Below, piece after piece: positions 1 to 8,399 of a stretch of DNA of 64,000 bases. The notes beneath the pieces are model-generated. The model was not told the origin of the DNA and did no database searches. It saw only the letters and a program-made list of their open reading frames with translations. The translations under genes and the position numbers were made by a program. Numbering within the stretch: the stretch's first letter is position 1; each line of letters starts with the position of its first letter. Location of the stretch: the NCBI RefSeq assembly GCF_001624705.1, contig NZ_JSEO01000012.1:62001-126000 (forward strand). The letters are read 5' to 3'. Source of the DNA: Marinomonas sp. SBI8L (GTDB lineage: Bacteria > Pseudomonadota > Gammaproteobacteria > Pseudomonadales > Marinomonadaceae).

Positions 1-29
1 AGATACGGCTTGTTTTTAGGAGCGACACA

Positions 30-1046
30 ATGCGAACACCTTATATTACTTCTATAGCGCTAGCTACCCTAGCCAGTTTGTCTTTATCGGCTACAGTTGT
101 ACAGGCTGACGAAGCTAAGACGTTGAATGTTTATACCTATGATTCATTTGCATCAGACTGGGGGCCAGGCCCTAAAATTAAGGCCAATTTTGAAAAAGAA
201 TGCGCTTGTACCTTAAATTATGTCACCTTGGACTCTTCTGTTGGAATCCTATCTAGAGTGCAGCTTGAAGGGAGTTCTTCAAAAGCAGATGTGCTTTTAG
301 GTTTAGATTTAAACCTAATGCAAGCGGCAAAAGCGAGCGGGTTAGTGTCGGAGCATAATGTGGATACTAGTAAGGTAACAACACCAGGCGGATGGAGTGA
401 TTCTTACTTTGTGCCTTTTGATCAAGGGTATTTCGCTTTTATCTACAATACCGAGACCTTGAACGAGGTGCCTAAATCATTAAAAGAAGTGGTCGAAAAT
501 CAAGATTTATCTGTTATTTATCAAGACCCAAGAACCAGTACGCCAGGCTTAGGTTTAATGTTATGGATGAAGTCTGTTTACGGTGACGATGCTGGAAAAG
601 CTTGGCAAACGCTAGCAAGTCATACCAAGACAGTCACCAAGGGTTGGTACGACGGCTACAGCATGTTCCTAAAAGGTGAAGCGGATCTTGTTTTAAGCTA
701 TACCACATCACCAGCCTATCATATGGTGGTAGAGAGTGAGTCTAAATATAAAGCAGTACCTGCATCTGAAGGTTTCTATCCTCAGGTTGAGGTCGCAGCT
801 CAGTTAAAAAATGCACCGAATAAAGCCTTAGCGGATAAGTTTATGCAGTTTATTTTGACTCAAGGCTTCCAAGGTGAAGTTGCAACGGGTAACTGGATGT
901 TTCCTGTGATTGAGCTAGGTGATGCTTTACCGAAAGCTTTTACTGATCTTGAGCAGCCAGCTAAAGTGCTGACTTTGCCAGCCGAGCAAGTTGCCGCTAA
1001 GCGTAAGCAATGGATTAATGAGTGGCTAGATTCAGTTACTCAATGA
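30..1046 (+). CDS. thiB: Thiamine ABC transporter substrate-binding protein ThiB
   Basis: This periplasmic protein captures thiamine (and its phosphates in known homologues) and delivers it to ThiPQ. The 338-residue length fits the family. Residues 1-26 form a signal peptide with cleavage likely after VVQA. The mature part starts with the LNVYTYDSF segment typical of ThiB, followed by a GPGPKIKANFEKEC segment. An AGGAG box lies about 7 bases before the ATG. The next gene overlaps it by four bases and encodes the permease, so it heads a thiBPQ operon. Only 29 bases upstream are visible, so a TPP riboswitch cannot be judged. Confidence 0.93.
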   Translation: MRTPYITSIALATLASLSLSATVVQADEAKTLNVYTYDSFASDWGPGPKIKANFEKECACTLNYVTLDSSVGILSRVQLEGSSSKADVLLGLDLNLMQAAKASGLVSEHNVDTSKVTTPGGWSDSYFVPFDQGYFAFIYNTETLNEVPKSLKEVVENQDLSVIYQDPRTSTPGLGLMLWMKSVYGDDAGKAWQTLASHTKTVTKGWYDGYSMFLKGEADLVLSYTTSPAYHMVVESESKYKAVPASEGFYPQVEVAAQLKNAPNKALADKFMQFILTQGFQGEVATGNWMFPVIELGDALPKAFTDLEQPAKVLTLPAEQVAAKRKQWINEWLDSVTQ

Positions 1047-2644
1047 GATTGGGTTCATTTGGAAGCAAGCTTACTATAAGTTTGCTTCCTGCTATCTTAA
1101 TCATTGGTTTTTTCTGCGTTATTGGTGTTGCAAGCTTTATTGCTTTACTTGCTTTTCAAGACCTTTCAAATTGGCATCAAACTCTTTCAAGTCGCTATAT
1201 CTGGCGATTACTTGAATTTTCTATTTGGCAGGCTTTATTAAGTAGTCTATTGAGCCTTGTTATTGCTATCCCTGTAACAAGTGCTCTTATGCATAGGCGC
1301 TTTATGGGGCGAGATTTTTTGCTACAACTTTTCTCTATTTCTTTAGTGGTTCCAACCATAGTTGCTATCTTAGGGATAGTTGTGGTTTATGGCCGTAGTG
1401 GCTGGATAACATCTGTAACTGACATTGAATTACCCTTGTATGGTTTGTTTGGTATCTTGCTAGCCCATGTCTTTTTTAATATGCCTTTGGCTGTACGTAT
1501 TCTTATTCAATCCCATAGTTTGATCCCTTCAGGTCAGTGGCGTTTATCTTATCAGCTTGGTTTCTCTCGATGGAACTTATTTAGATGGGTGGAATGGCCC
1601 TATTTACGTAAAGCTTTACCCGGTGCTTTTCTACTTATATTTATGCTTTGTTTTACAAGCTTTGCTGTTGTTTTAAGTTTGGGGGGAGGGCCTAAATCTA
1701 GCACTCTAGAGGTGGCAATTTATCAAGCGCTTAAATTTGAATTTGATATAGCTAAGGCGAGTGTTTTATCTTTGCTTCAAGTATTTGTTTGTACCTTAAT
1801 TGCTGTTCTAGTTTATCGGTTTGCTAGTGCTTACCAACAGGATTTTAGTTTAAAGCAATTAGATAGTTTTCCGGTGAAGGATAGCCTTCAAGCTAAATGT
1901 TTTGATTGGGGGGTTTTAGCCTTGGCCTTGTTGATTCTATTGCCTCCTTTTATTGCTATCTTGTCACCTATCTTTACACCGTTGTTTATAGATATGCTAT
2001 GGCAGGAAGCAACTTGGCAGGCTGTGTGGGTTTCAATCAAGATAGCTTTTCCAAGTGCTGCTTTGAGCTTGTTATTAGCGGTAGGTTTCGTTTCTTTGGC
2101 TAGGGCATCTATGGATCGACCAGGTTGGTCATGGCTTCCAAATAAGCTTGAGTATCTAGGTGGTATGATTTTAATATTGCCCAGTCTGGTGATGGCTACA
2201 GGTTTGTTTTTATTATTGCGTAACCTTGGCATAGCAGCATTTGATCAAGCGTACTGGGTGGTCGTTTGGGTTAATGCCGTAATGGCTTTGCCTTTTGTCT
2301 TAAGGGTTGTACTACCTACTTTTTATCAGCAAGAAAAGCGTTACCGCAAGCTGTATCAGAGCCTAGGTATAAGAGGCTGGGCGAGGCTTAAGATAGAGTG
2401 GCCCATGGTTCGAAATTCTGTTGCTCAAGCGACAGCTTATGCTTTGTTGTTAAGTTTAGGGGATATGAGTGTTATTGCTCTGTTTGGCTCCCAAGGGTTG
2501 CTTTCTTTACCGCTTTATCTTTTTCAGTTAATAGGTTCCTACCGTATTGAGCAGGGCGCATGTATTGCTGTGATTCTGGTGTTGTTATGTTTTGCTCTTT
2601 TTTCAATATCTACCAGATTAATAGGCGGAAAATCTCATGCTTGA
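1043..2644 (+). CDS. thiP: Thiamine ABC transporter permease ThiP
   Basis: Inner-membrane permease of the thiamine importer, 533 residues, made of two fused permease halves with many hydrophobic segments. Each half carries an EAA-type cytoplasmic loop that contacts ThiQ; the first lies near GQWRLSYQLGFSRWNLFRW and the second near YRKLYQSLGIRGWARLK. The chosen ATG overlaps the thiB stop codon (ATGA), which suggests translational coupling. An in-frame GTG at 1022 would add seven residues and is less likely. The gene overlaps thiQ by eight bases. Confidence 0.92.
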   Translation: MRLGSFGSKLTISLLPAILIIGFFCVIGVASFIALLAFQDLSNWHQTLSSRYIWRLLEFSIWQALLSSLLSLVIAIPVTSALMHRRFMGRDFLLQLFSISLVVPTIVAILGIVVVYGRSGWITSVTDIELPLYGLFGILLAHVFFNMPLAVRILIQSHSLIPSGQWRLSYQLGFSRWNLFRWVEWPYLRKALPGAFLLIFMLCFTSFAVVLSLGGGPKSSTLEVAIYQALKFEFDIAKASVLSLLQVFVCTLIAVLVYRFASAYQQDFSLKQLDSFPVKDSLQAKCFDWGVLALALLILLPPFIAILSPIFTPLFIDMLWQEATWQAVWVSIKIAFPSAALSLLLAVGFVSLARASMDRPGWSWLPNKLEYLGGMILILPSLVMATGLFLLLRNLGIAAFDQAYWVVVWVNAVMALPFVLRVVLPTFYQQEKRYRKLYQSLGIRGWARLKIEWPMVRNSVAQATAYALLLSLGDMSVIALFGSQGLLSLPLYLFQLIGSYRIEQGACIAVILVLLCFALFSISTRLIGGKSHA

Positions 2645-3365
2645 GTTCGATGTTCAATATCAGTGGCTTAATCAAAATGGAGAGGGCTTTAACGCAGATT
2701 ATAAAGCTTGCCTGAATACTGGTGTTACAACTCTACTTGGTAGAAGCGGAGAAGGTAAAAGTACCTTATTACATCTGATTGGTGGCTTTCTTGAAGGGGA
2801 CGGAAGTATTGACTATCAAGGTCAGAGCTTAGTTGATTTATCGCCTGAGAAAAGGCCAATAACTACGCTTTTTCAGAGTGATAATCTATTTCCGCAGTTA
2901 AGTGTTTGGCAAAATGTTGCGATTGGGTTAGCGACTAATTTAAAGCTTAATTTGATTCAAAAAGAAGCAGTGATCTGGGCTCTTGAGCGTACTCAGCTAA
3001 CGCAGATGCAATCAAAACTACCTGAGGCGCTATCAGGTGGTCAAGCTCAGAGAGTGGCTATTGCAAGGGCGGTTGCTCGTGCTGTTGTTGCTCAAGAGGA
3101 AAGAAAAAAATCTATCCTGTTACTGGACGAACCTTTTAGTGCACTTGACCCAAGCTTGCGTAGCCAAATGTTAGCTTTAGTTGCAGAACTTACTGAGCAA
3201 TTAGGCTTAACGAGCATAATTGTTTCTCACCTGCCTGAAGAGGCTAAATTAGTGGGAGGGCGACTTTTACTGATAGAAAAGGGTAAGGTGGTACTGCATC
3301 AAGGAGTAGAGGTATTGGAGCAACTTGATGAGCAGCCTGTGTTAATGCGTTATTTAAATTATTGA
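2637..3365 (+). CDS. thiQ: Thiamine ABC transporter ATP-binding protein ThiQ
   Basis: Cytoplasmic ATPase that powers thiamine uptake, 242 residues. The Walker A motif GRSGEGKST is at residues 35-43, a Q-loop glutamine lies in TLFQSDNLFP, the ABC signature is LSGGQAQRVAIARA, and Walker B with D-loop is ILLLDEPFSALDP. A histidine switch lies in IIVSHLPEEA. It is the third gene of the thiBPQ operon and overlaps thiP by eight bases. No terminator is obvious before the next gene. Confidence 0.92.
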   Translation: MLEFDVQYQWLNQNGEGFNADYKACLNTGVTTLLGRSGEGKSTLLHLIGGFLEGDGSIDYQGQSLVDLSPEKRPITTLFQSDNLFPQLSVWQNVAIGLATNLKLNLIQKEAVIWALERTQLTQMQSKLPEALSGGQAQRVAIARAVARAVVAQEERKKSILLLDEPFSALDPSLRSQMLALVAELTEQLGLTSIIVSHLPEEAKLVGGRLLLIEKGKVVLHQGVEVLEQLDEQPVLMRYLNY

Positions 3366-3405
3366 TATTTTATATGAGCCTTTTATCCTAGTTTGGAGTT
3401 AACTT

Positions 3406-4260
3406 TTGAAACAGAGCCTTTTAGCTAAAGGGGTACTGGCTACCTTGGCTTATGCCTTTATTATGTCTGTTACCAGCTTGGTAGCTAAGCTGGTACAAGA
3501 AGAGGTGGCAGTTTCTGTATTGGTTTTCTGGCAAAGTGTAATTTGTGTTCTGCTATTGTTGCCTCAACAAAAAGGATATTGGAAGCGACATCCGATCAAT
3601 ATATGGAAGACACACTTCTTTCGGAGTATTTCTGGCTTTTTAGGTTTTTACTTTTTTTATCTTGCGATAAATCACATTCCTCTAGTCGAAGCTTCTATGC
3701 TGAGGGCATGTGCTCCCTTATGTGTTCCTATTGTTGTCTTATTAATTCATAAAATAAGAGTGCCTAGTTCTCGCTGGCTGCCTTTATTATTGGGCTTTAT
3801 AGGGGTGGCTTTGATTATAAAGCCGACACCTAATCAGTTTGACCCTTGGCAACTTGTTGGTTTTCTTTCTGCTATTGGTTTAGCGCTTTCCATGGTAACA
3901 ACTCGTATGTTGTCTAAAAATGTTAGGCCAAAAGAAACCATGACAATATACTTCCTGATTTCGGCTTGCCTATCTTTGCTTTTGTCTCTGTATGATGGTG
4001 TAAGTTTAACTTTGCCGCTTCATCTCATTCCGCATGTCATGATAGTTGGCCTAACCTTGTATTTTGCTATGTATCTTTACACTCTGGCTTATGGGTTTGC
4101 ACCTGCCAGTATAGTGTCGCCAGTAAGCTATATTGGAGTGGTGTTTAGCGGTTTATGGGGAATGTTAATTTGGGGGCATGTGCCTGATCTGTTTGCTATT
4201 TCAGGCATGTTGTTGATTTTTTCGAGCGTCCTTTTGACGACTTATTTATCAAGTCGTTAA
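3406..4260 (+). CDS. DMT-superfamily (EamA/RhaT type) transporter
   Basis: A 284-residue polytopic membrane protein with about ten hydrophobic segments arranged as two repeats, the fold of EamA-type drug/metabolite transporters. The first repeat contains the typical FWQSVICVLLLLP and LGFYFFYLAI helices. The start is TTG, preceded by GGAG at 3395-3398 with a seven-base spacer; no better ATG fits. The substrate is not predictable from sequence. It follows thiQ after 40 bases, but a link to thiamine is only suggested by position. It converges with the next gene, another DMT protein, from which it is clearly diverged. Confidence 0.8.
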   Translation: MKQSLLAKGVLATLAYAFIMSVTSLVAKLVQEEVAVSVLVFWQSVICVLLLLPQQKGYWKRHPINIWKTHFFRSISGFLGFYFFYLAINHIPLVEASMLRACAPLCVPIVVLLIHKIRVPSSRWLPLLLGFIGVALIIKPTPNQFDPWQLVGFLSAIGLALSMVTTRMLSKNVRPKETMTIYFLISACLSLLLSLYDGVSLTLPLHLIPHVMIVGLTLYFAMYLYTLAYGFAPASIVSPVSYIGVVFSGLWGMLIWGHVPDLFAISGMLLIFSSVLLTTYLSSR

Positions 4261-4279
4261 GTTTAGTGTTCGTTCATTA

Positions 4280-5179
4280 CTATGTTTGAGATTTTGCTCT
4301 GCGAAGGTTTTGAGCACTAAGTCCGAGAAGAATACAAACTAACCCTATTATTGTTGAGCTTTGAATGGTTTCGCCCGCAAATTGTGACAACCAGAAAATA
4401 GAAAGTATGGGGGACAGGAAAATAAAGTTGGCAATACGACTGGCTTTATCTGTCAGTTTAAGCGCTTGGTTCCAAAGGACAAAAGTAATCCCCATTTCAA
4501 ATAAACCTATATAAAAAGCGCCTAAAATCCCCTCTATAGGCCAGTTTGTGAGGTTTCCGTTTGCCCAGCAATAAATGAAAATCATAGGAATGGCGAAGGC
4601 AAAGTTTAGCGTAAGCCCGATTAAACTAGGTCGAGTATCCTTGGTGTTAAATAGCCAGTACAGAGCCCAGATAATGGTGCTCAGTAAGGCTAGTAAAACG
4701 CCAGTTAAGTTACCAAAGTTTAAGCTTAGAGGGTGTCCTTGAGTTGCAATAACAAGAACGCCAAAATAGCAACAAAGGGCAGCAACTATGTCGTTTGACG
4801 TTAGCCTTTGTTTCATTATGGGGACGGCCAGAAGGCTAAGCATGATTGCCCAAGTGTAATTAATTGCTTGAGCTTCTTGAGCCGGCAGTAAATCATAAGC
4901 GGCCAGTAAGATTAGATAGTAAATAAATGGATTAATCGCGCCAAAAAAAAGTGAGCTCTTGTAGCTTTTTTGAGCTTCATGAATTAATAGATGAGCTTGT
5001 TTTTTGATTAGAACCAATGTCAGTAAAAAAATGAACGAGGTGATGCTCGCAATTAAAAGAAGCTGAGCTGGCTCTAAATGTTTTAAAGAAATGCTAAAGG
5101 CCGTTGCAACGGTTGACCAAAAGAAGACAGAAATAAGGCCGTATATTACGGCCTTTTGGTTGTTATTTTGTACAGGCAT
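4280..5179 (-). CDS. DMT-superfamily EamA transporter, YddG-like
   Basis: A 299-residue integral membrane protein with about ten predicted helices and two EamA repeats. The start region (VIYGLISVFFWSTVATAFS) and the QAINYTWAIMLSLLAVPIMK segment resemble YddG-type exporters of aromatic amino acids, so amino-acid or metabolite export is a reasonable guess, not a demonstrated role. It converges on the plus-strand DMT gene with only 19 bases between the stop codons, and no clear terminator hairpin is visible there. The upstream side faces the OmpV-like gene on the same strand, 42 bases away. Confidence 0.78.
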   Translation of the reverse strand: MPVQNNNQKAVIYGLISVFFWSTVATAFSISLKHLEPAQLLLIASITSFIFLLTLVLIKKQAHLLIHEAQKSYKSSLFFGAINPFIYYLILLAAYDLLPAQEAQAINYTWAIMLSLLAVPIMKQRLTSNDIVAALCCYFGVLVIATQGHPLSLNFGNLTGVLLALLSTIIWALYWLFNTKDTRPSLIGLTLNFAFAIPMIFIYCWANGNLTNWPIEGILGAFYIGLFEMGITFVLWNQALKLTDKASRIANFIFLSPILSIFWLSQFAGETIQSSTIIGLVCILLGLSAQNLRRAKSQT

Positions 5180-5221
5180 AAGTTCAAAACGTTGAGTTGG
5201 CTAAATGGTTGTAAAAATCAG

Positions 5222-5962
5222 TTAAAAACGAGCAAAAGCCCCTAAACTGATTGCGTTGCTAGTGTCATCTTCGACGATAGGGCTGTCGGTAATGTCATTG
5301 TAGCGGTTGTGCGTTAGTTTAAGGTTTAAGAAGGCTGTTTTTGTCATTGGGAAGTTCATCGCTAGAGAAAAGCTAACTTTTTGAGTGCTGCCTGAATTAT
5401 ATGCAGCGATATTTCCGCCTGTTCTATCAGATTCTGCTTGGCTTATGCCATAGATATGGTTGCTGAGCTTTTTGTCTAAGTAACGGTATGAAATAGCGGG
5501 AGAAACACCAATTTCATTTACTTTTAATCTTAGTTTTGCTGTGACTTCCCCAAAAAAACCATCATGTTCACCTAATACATCTTGCCCTGCTTTAAATGTG
5601 ACTGGGCCAATTCTGTATGCGGCAACTGTCATAAGGGTTAAATCTCTATCATCTAGTTTTTGTACATCGGCATTGTCTGAGTCATCAGGGTCATAATTTT
5701 CATTCTCAAGACTTAGGCCAAAACTAATATTTTGGAATGATTGTAAAGGGAGAAGTCGATATCCCAATTCTATCCCTTGAAAATAAACGTGCTCTCCTTG
5801 ATACACAACTAATGGCCAAACTTGTGTTTCTTCATCAGTATCAAGGTGAACTGATGAGCTAGTCGTTGCAATTGCGCCAAGAGTCCAAGGGGGAATTGTC
5901 TGTGCCATAGCTGAAGATGACGCAACTAGACTGATTAAGGCAAGCTTGGGTAGATATCTCAT
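5222..5962 (-). CDS. MipA/OmpV family outer-membrane protein
   Basis: A 246-residue secreted protein. A signal peptide covers about residues 1-21, ending ASSSAMA before QTIPPW. The rest shows alternating amphipathic strands and ends in phenylalanine (LGAFARF), as expected for an outer-membrane beta-barrel. The pattern of GIELGYRLLPL, PVTFKAGQDVLGEHDGFFGE and ISYRYLDKKLSNHIYGI matches the MipA/OmpV family. The ATG chosen here is preceded by AAGGAT. An in-frame start 24 codons earlier (6034) would bury the signal peptide and is rejected. Its exact role in this organism is unknown. Confidence 0.82.
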   Translation of the reverse strand: MRYLPKLALISLVASSSAMAQTIPPWTLGAIATTSSSVHLDTDEETQVWPLVVYQGEHVYFQGIELGYRLLPLQSFQNISFGLSLENENYDPDDSDNADVQKLDDRDLTLMTVAAYRIGPVTFKAGQDVLGEHDGFFGEVTAKLRLKVNEIGVSPAISYRYLDKKLSNHIYGISQAESDRTGGNIAAYNSGSTQKVSFSLAMNFPMTKTAFLNLKLTHNRYNDITDSPIVEDDTSNAISLGAFARF

Positions 5963-6124
5963 GAAAAGATCCTTTTCTTCAGTATGTTTAGGCTGTTTTA
6001 AAAATTTTGAGCATAGTCCCAGAAAATCGCTCATTAATATAGGCTTAAACTGTCAAAAAATAAGCAATCTTTCAATCAAATCTCACAGATTTCATAATAA
6101 GCAGGCATTACCCAAGATTCTGGC

Positions 6125-6153
6125 TAGGTTTTTTAAGATCTGTGTTATATAAT
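6125..6153 (+). promoter_or_regulatory. Putative sigma-70 promoter of the rpsF operon
   Basis: A perfect TATAAT lies at 6148-6153, about 85 bases before the rpsF start. The -35 position 17 bases upstream reads TAGGTT, a weak match. The AT-rich gap from 5963 to 6237 otherwise holds only the divergent upstream region of the OmpV gene and the rpsF leader. Confidence 0.5.
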
Positions 6154-6194
6154 GCGCCACCCCGTAAATCATACACTCCTTGTCTCACAGCTTT

Positions 6195-6237
6195 TAACGG
6201 GGGAGCTTCGGAGACTAAGAACCCATAAGGAGCTTCA
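6195..6237 (+). promoter_or_regulatory. Candidate rpsF leader (S6:S18 binding type)
   Basis: The rpsF 5' leader contains a GGGGG run (about 6199-6203) that can pair with ACCC at 6221-6224. The octamer GGAGCTTC occurs twice, at 6202-6209 and 6229-6236, the second copy being part of the ribosome binding site. In many bacteria the S6:S18 complex binds a structure here and represses translation. Position and pairing fit that model, but the fold was judged only by eye. Confidence 0.35.
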
Positions 6238-6645
6238 ATGCGTCATTATGAAATCGTCTTTCTGGTTCATCCAGATCAAAGCGAACAAGTTCCAGCGATG
6301 GTTGAGCGTTACACTAACCTAATCACTGAAGATGGTGGTCAAGTACACCGTCTAGAAGATTGGGGTCGCCGCCAATTAGCTTACCCAATTAACAAAATTC
6401 ACAAAGCTCACTATGTTCTTATGAACATCGAAGCTTCTGAAGCTGTTATGTCTGAATTAAACGACACTTTCCGCTACAACGATGCAATCATCCGTAACTT
6501 GGTGATCCGTCGTAAAGGTGCGGTAACTGAAGTTTCTCCAATTAAAGCTGCTGAAAGCCGTGAAGACCGTCGCGCACCACGCGAAGAGCGTCAAGAACGT
6601 ACAGAAGCTGTTGAAACACCTGCTGAAGAAAAATCTGCAGAGTAA
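6238..6645 (+). CDS. rpsF: 30S ribosomal protein bS6
   Basis: Small-subunit ribosomal protein bS6, 135 residues. It binds 16S rRNA together with bS18. The start [18 protein letters not shown] and the segment [19 protein letters not shown] are diagnostic. The C-terminal tail is rich in Arg and Glu; in relatives the tail is the target of glutamate addition by RimK. A strong AAGGAG lies seven bases before the ATG. It is first in rpsF-rpsR-(membrane protein)-rplI. Confidence 0.97.
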   Translation: MRHYEIVFLVHPDQSEQVPAMVERYTNLITEDGGQVHRLEDWGRRQLAYPINKIHKAHYVLMNIEASEAVMSELNDTFRYNDAIIRNLVIRRKGAVTEVSPIKAAESREDRRAPREERQERTEAVETPAEEKSAE

Positions 6646-6667
6646 TTTATTAATTTAGGAGATCCTC

Positions 6668-6898
6668 ATGGCTCGTTTTTTCCGTCGTCGTAAGTTCTGC
6701 CGTTTTACAGCAGAAGGTACCGTTGAGATCGATTACAAAGATCTAGACACACTTAAAGGTTATGTTACTGAAACTGGTAAAATTGTACCTAGCCGTATTA
6801 CTGGCACTAAGGCACGTTACCAGCGTCAGCTAGCGACCGCTATCAAACGCGCTCGCTACATCGCACTATTGCCATACACTGATAGCCACTTCAACTAA
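6668..6898 (+). CDS. rpsR: 30S ribosomal protein bS18
   Basis: Small-subunit protein bS18, 76 residues, partner of bS6 on the platform of the 30S subunit. It starts [17 protein letters not shown] and ends in the conserved [14 protein letters not shown] block. AGGAG stands before the ATG. It follows rpsF after 22 bases and is clearly co-transcribed with it. Confidence 0.97.
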   Translation: MARFFRRRKFCRFTAEGTVEIDYKDLDTLKGYVTETGKIVPSRITGTKARYQRQLATAIKRARYIALLPYTDSHFN

Positions 6899-6919
6899 GA
6901 ATGTGGTTTTAAGTACCTA

Positions 6920-7774
6920 ATGAGTAAATTAGCGCAATGGGTAATGAATCGCCGAATGAATGCCATTATTGGCGTCGCGGCGTTTAGTGCCATTCCTTTA
7001 CTTGTTTTTATAGCCGGTGCAATTCAAGGCTTGGTGGTACTTAGAAAAGGTGTTGCAGAAGGCATATCTGTATTTGCGTGGGGAGGTCTAACAGCCTTAT
7101 TGCTGTGGGTCTTTCAAGGTGATGCGACGACCATTTTAATATTGGTTCAAGCTGCCTTATTTAGTTATGTGTTAAGAACTACCGTGTCCTGGGGGGCTTT
7201 GTTTGTAATAGCAGTGGTAATTGCTGTTGTTAACGTTTTTGCGCTCCCTTTGCTCATGTCTGGTGTGCTCGATCTTCTTCTTGAGATGATGAAAGAGTTG
7301 TTTTCCCAGATGAAGGTGACAGGTGTAAGTGATGAGAGCTTGTATCAAGAACTTGTCGTTTCTATGTCTGTGGCACAAATGTGTATATCAATTGCGGCTG
7401 TTTTCCTTGCTAGGAGTTGGCAGTCAAAGTTATATAACCCAGGTGGTTTGGCAAAAGAATTTTTGCAGTTAAGGTTGGCTTTGCCATTAACATTAACATT
7501 TGCAGTGATGGTTCTTTTAGGCGAAAGCTTGGGTGAATCATTTCAGTTTCTTGCTCACATAGTTATTCCTATTTTTGTCCTTGTAGGGCTAGCGTTAGTA
7601 CATGGTGTGTTTGCGAAAAAGAATATTGGGAAAGTTGGGTTGATTGCTTTTTACCTAGTAGGATTGTTTATATTAAACGCTTATATCGTCAATATACTGA
7701 TTGTATTGGTTATTGTTGATAGTTTTGTTGATATTCGCAGTCGTATTTCTGGTGCAGCGCCCACTTCTGACTAA
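6920..7774 (+). CDS. Polytopic membrane protein of unknown function between rpsR and rplI
   Basis: A 284-residue integral membrane protein with roughly eight hydrophobic segments and no catalytic motif that I recognise. It sits 21 bases after rpsR and 28 bases before rplI on the same strand, so it belongs to the ribosomal operon. Pseudomonads and relatives carry a similar hypothetical membrane gene in the same place, which is from memory. The ATG has only a weak ribosome binding site, suggesting low or coupled translation. The function is unknown; a YybS/DUF2232-like assignment is possible but was not tested. Confidence 0.75.
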   Translation: MSKLAQWVMNRRMNAIIGVAAFSAIPLLVFIAGAIQGLVVLRKGVAEGISVFAWGGLTALLLWVFQGDATTILILVQAALFSYVLRTTVSWGALFVIAVVIAVVNVFALPLLMSGVLDLLLEMMKELFSQMKVTGVSDESLYQELVVSMSVAQMCISIAAVFLARSWQSKLYNPGGLAKEFLQLRLALPLTLTFAVMVLLGESLGESFQFLAHIVIPIFVLVGLALVHGVFAKKNIGKVGLIAFYLVGLFILNAYIVNILIVLVIVDSFVDIRSRISGAAPTSD

Positions 7775-7802
7775 AGCTAATGATTATTTAGAGGTGATCG
7801 AG

Positions 7803-8246
7803 ATGAATGTGATTCTACTCGACAAAGTAACTAAGCTAGGTGGTATCGGTGACCAAGTTGTCGTAAAACCAGGCTATGCTCGTAACTTTTTGATTCCGAA
7901 CAAAAAAGCTGTAATGGCAACGAAAGCTAACATTGCAACTTTTGAAGAGCGTCGTGCTGAGCTAGAAGCTCAAGCTGCAGAACGTACTGCTGCTGCGCAA
8001 GCACGTGCTGAACAATTGAATGGTAAAACTTTCACAATCGAAGCAAATGCTGGTGATGAAGGTAAACTATTCGGTTCTATCGGTACTCGCGATATCGCTG
8101 ACGTGATCTCTGCTACTGCAGAAGTATCTAAGTCAGAAGTACGTCTACCAGAAGGCGCTATTCGCCACACTGGTTCTTTTGAAGTTGACGTTCAACTACA
8201 CTCTGAAGTAGTTGCAACTGTTACTTTGGAAGTTGTTGCTCAGTAA
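7803..8246 (+). CDS. rplI: 50S ribosomal protein bL9
   Basis: Large-subunit protein bL9, 147 residues, close to the usual 149. The N-domain begins [14 protein letters not shown] and has the RNA-binding [13 protein letters not shown] loop; a long central helix follows, then the C-domain. The chosen ATG has GAGGTGAT before it. An open frame extends upstream to 7701 but overlaps the preceding gene, so that longer start is rejected. A strong terminator follows. Confidence 0.97.
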   Translation: MNVILLDKVTKLGGIGDQVVVKPGYARNFLIPNKKAVMATKANIATFEERRAELEAQAAERTAAAQARAEQLNGKTFTIEANAGDEGKLFGSIGTRDIADVISATAEVSKSEVRLPEGAIRHTGSFEVDVQLHSEVVATVTLEVVAQ

Positions 8247-8279
8247 TCGTTGAGATTCTGAATAACAGACTGCAAAATA

Positions 8280-8312
8280 GGGCAGCTGACGTTTCGTCAG
8301 TTGCCCTTTTTT
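8280..8312 (+). terminator. Rho-independent terminator of the rpsF-rplI operon
   Basis: A hairpin with arms GGGCAGCTGACG and CGTCAGTTGCCC (one G-T pair) and a three-base loop is followed by six T residues. It lies 33 bases after the rplI stop and separates the ribosomal operon from dnaB. Confidence 0.92.
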
Positions 8313-8399
8313 ATGGTGTTTTTATATGAAGAGCAATTTACTTTTAATATAAGGTGAGTTGTTTTGTGATTAAGCTGATTATTACTTAATGGTGTAGAT

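Noticed and set aside
1-29. TPP riboswitch before thiB
   Set aside because: Only 29 bases are visible upstream, too little to show or exclude a THI box.
1888-2232. Minus-strand ORF inside thiP, and the many other overlapping frames across the window
   Set aside because: They lie opposite clear genes, have no ribosome binding site or recognisable motif, and have compositions expected from the antisense of coding sequence.
5963-6034. Longer N-terminus for the OmpV-like protein
   Set aside because: It would place 24 charged residues before a clear signal peptide; the internal ATG has the ribosome binding site.
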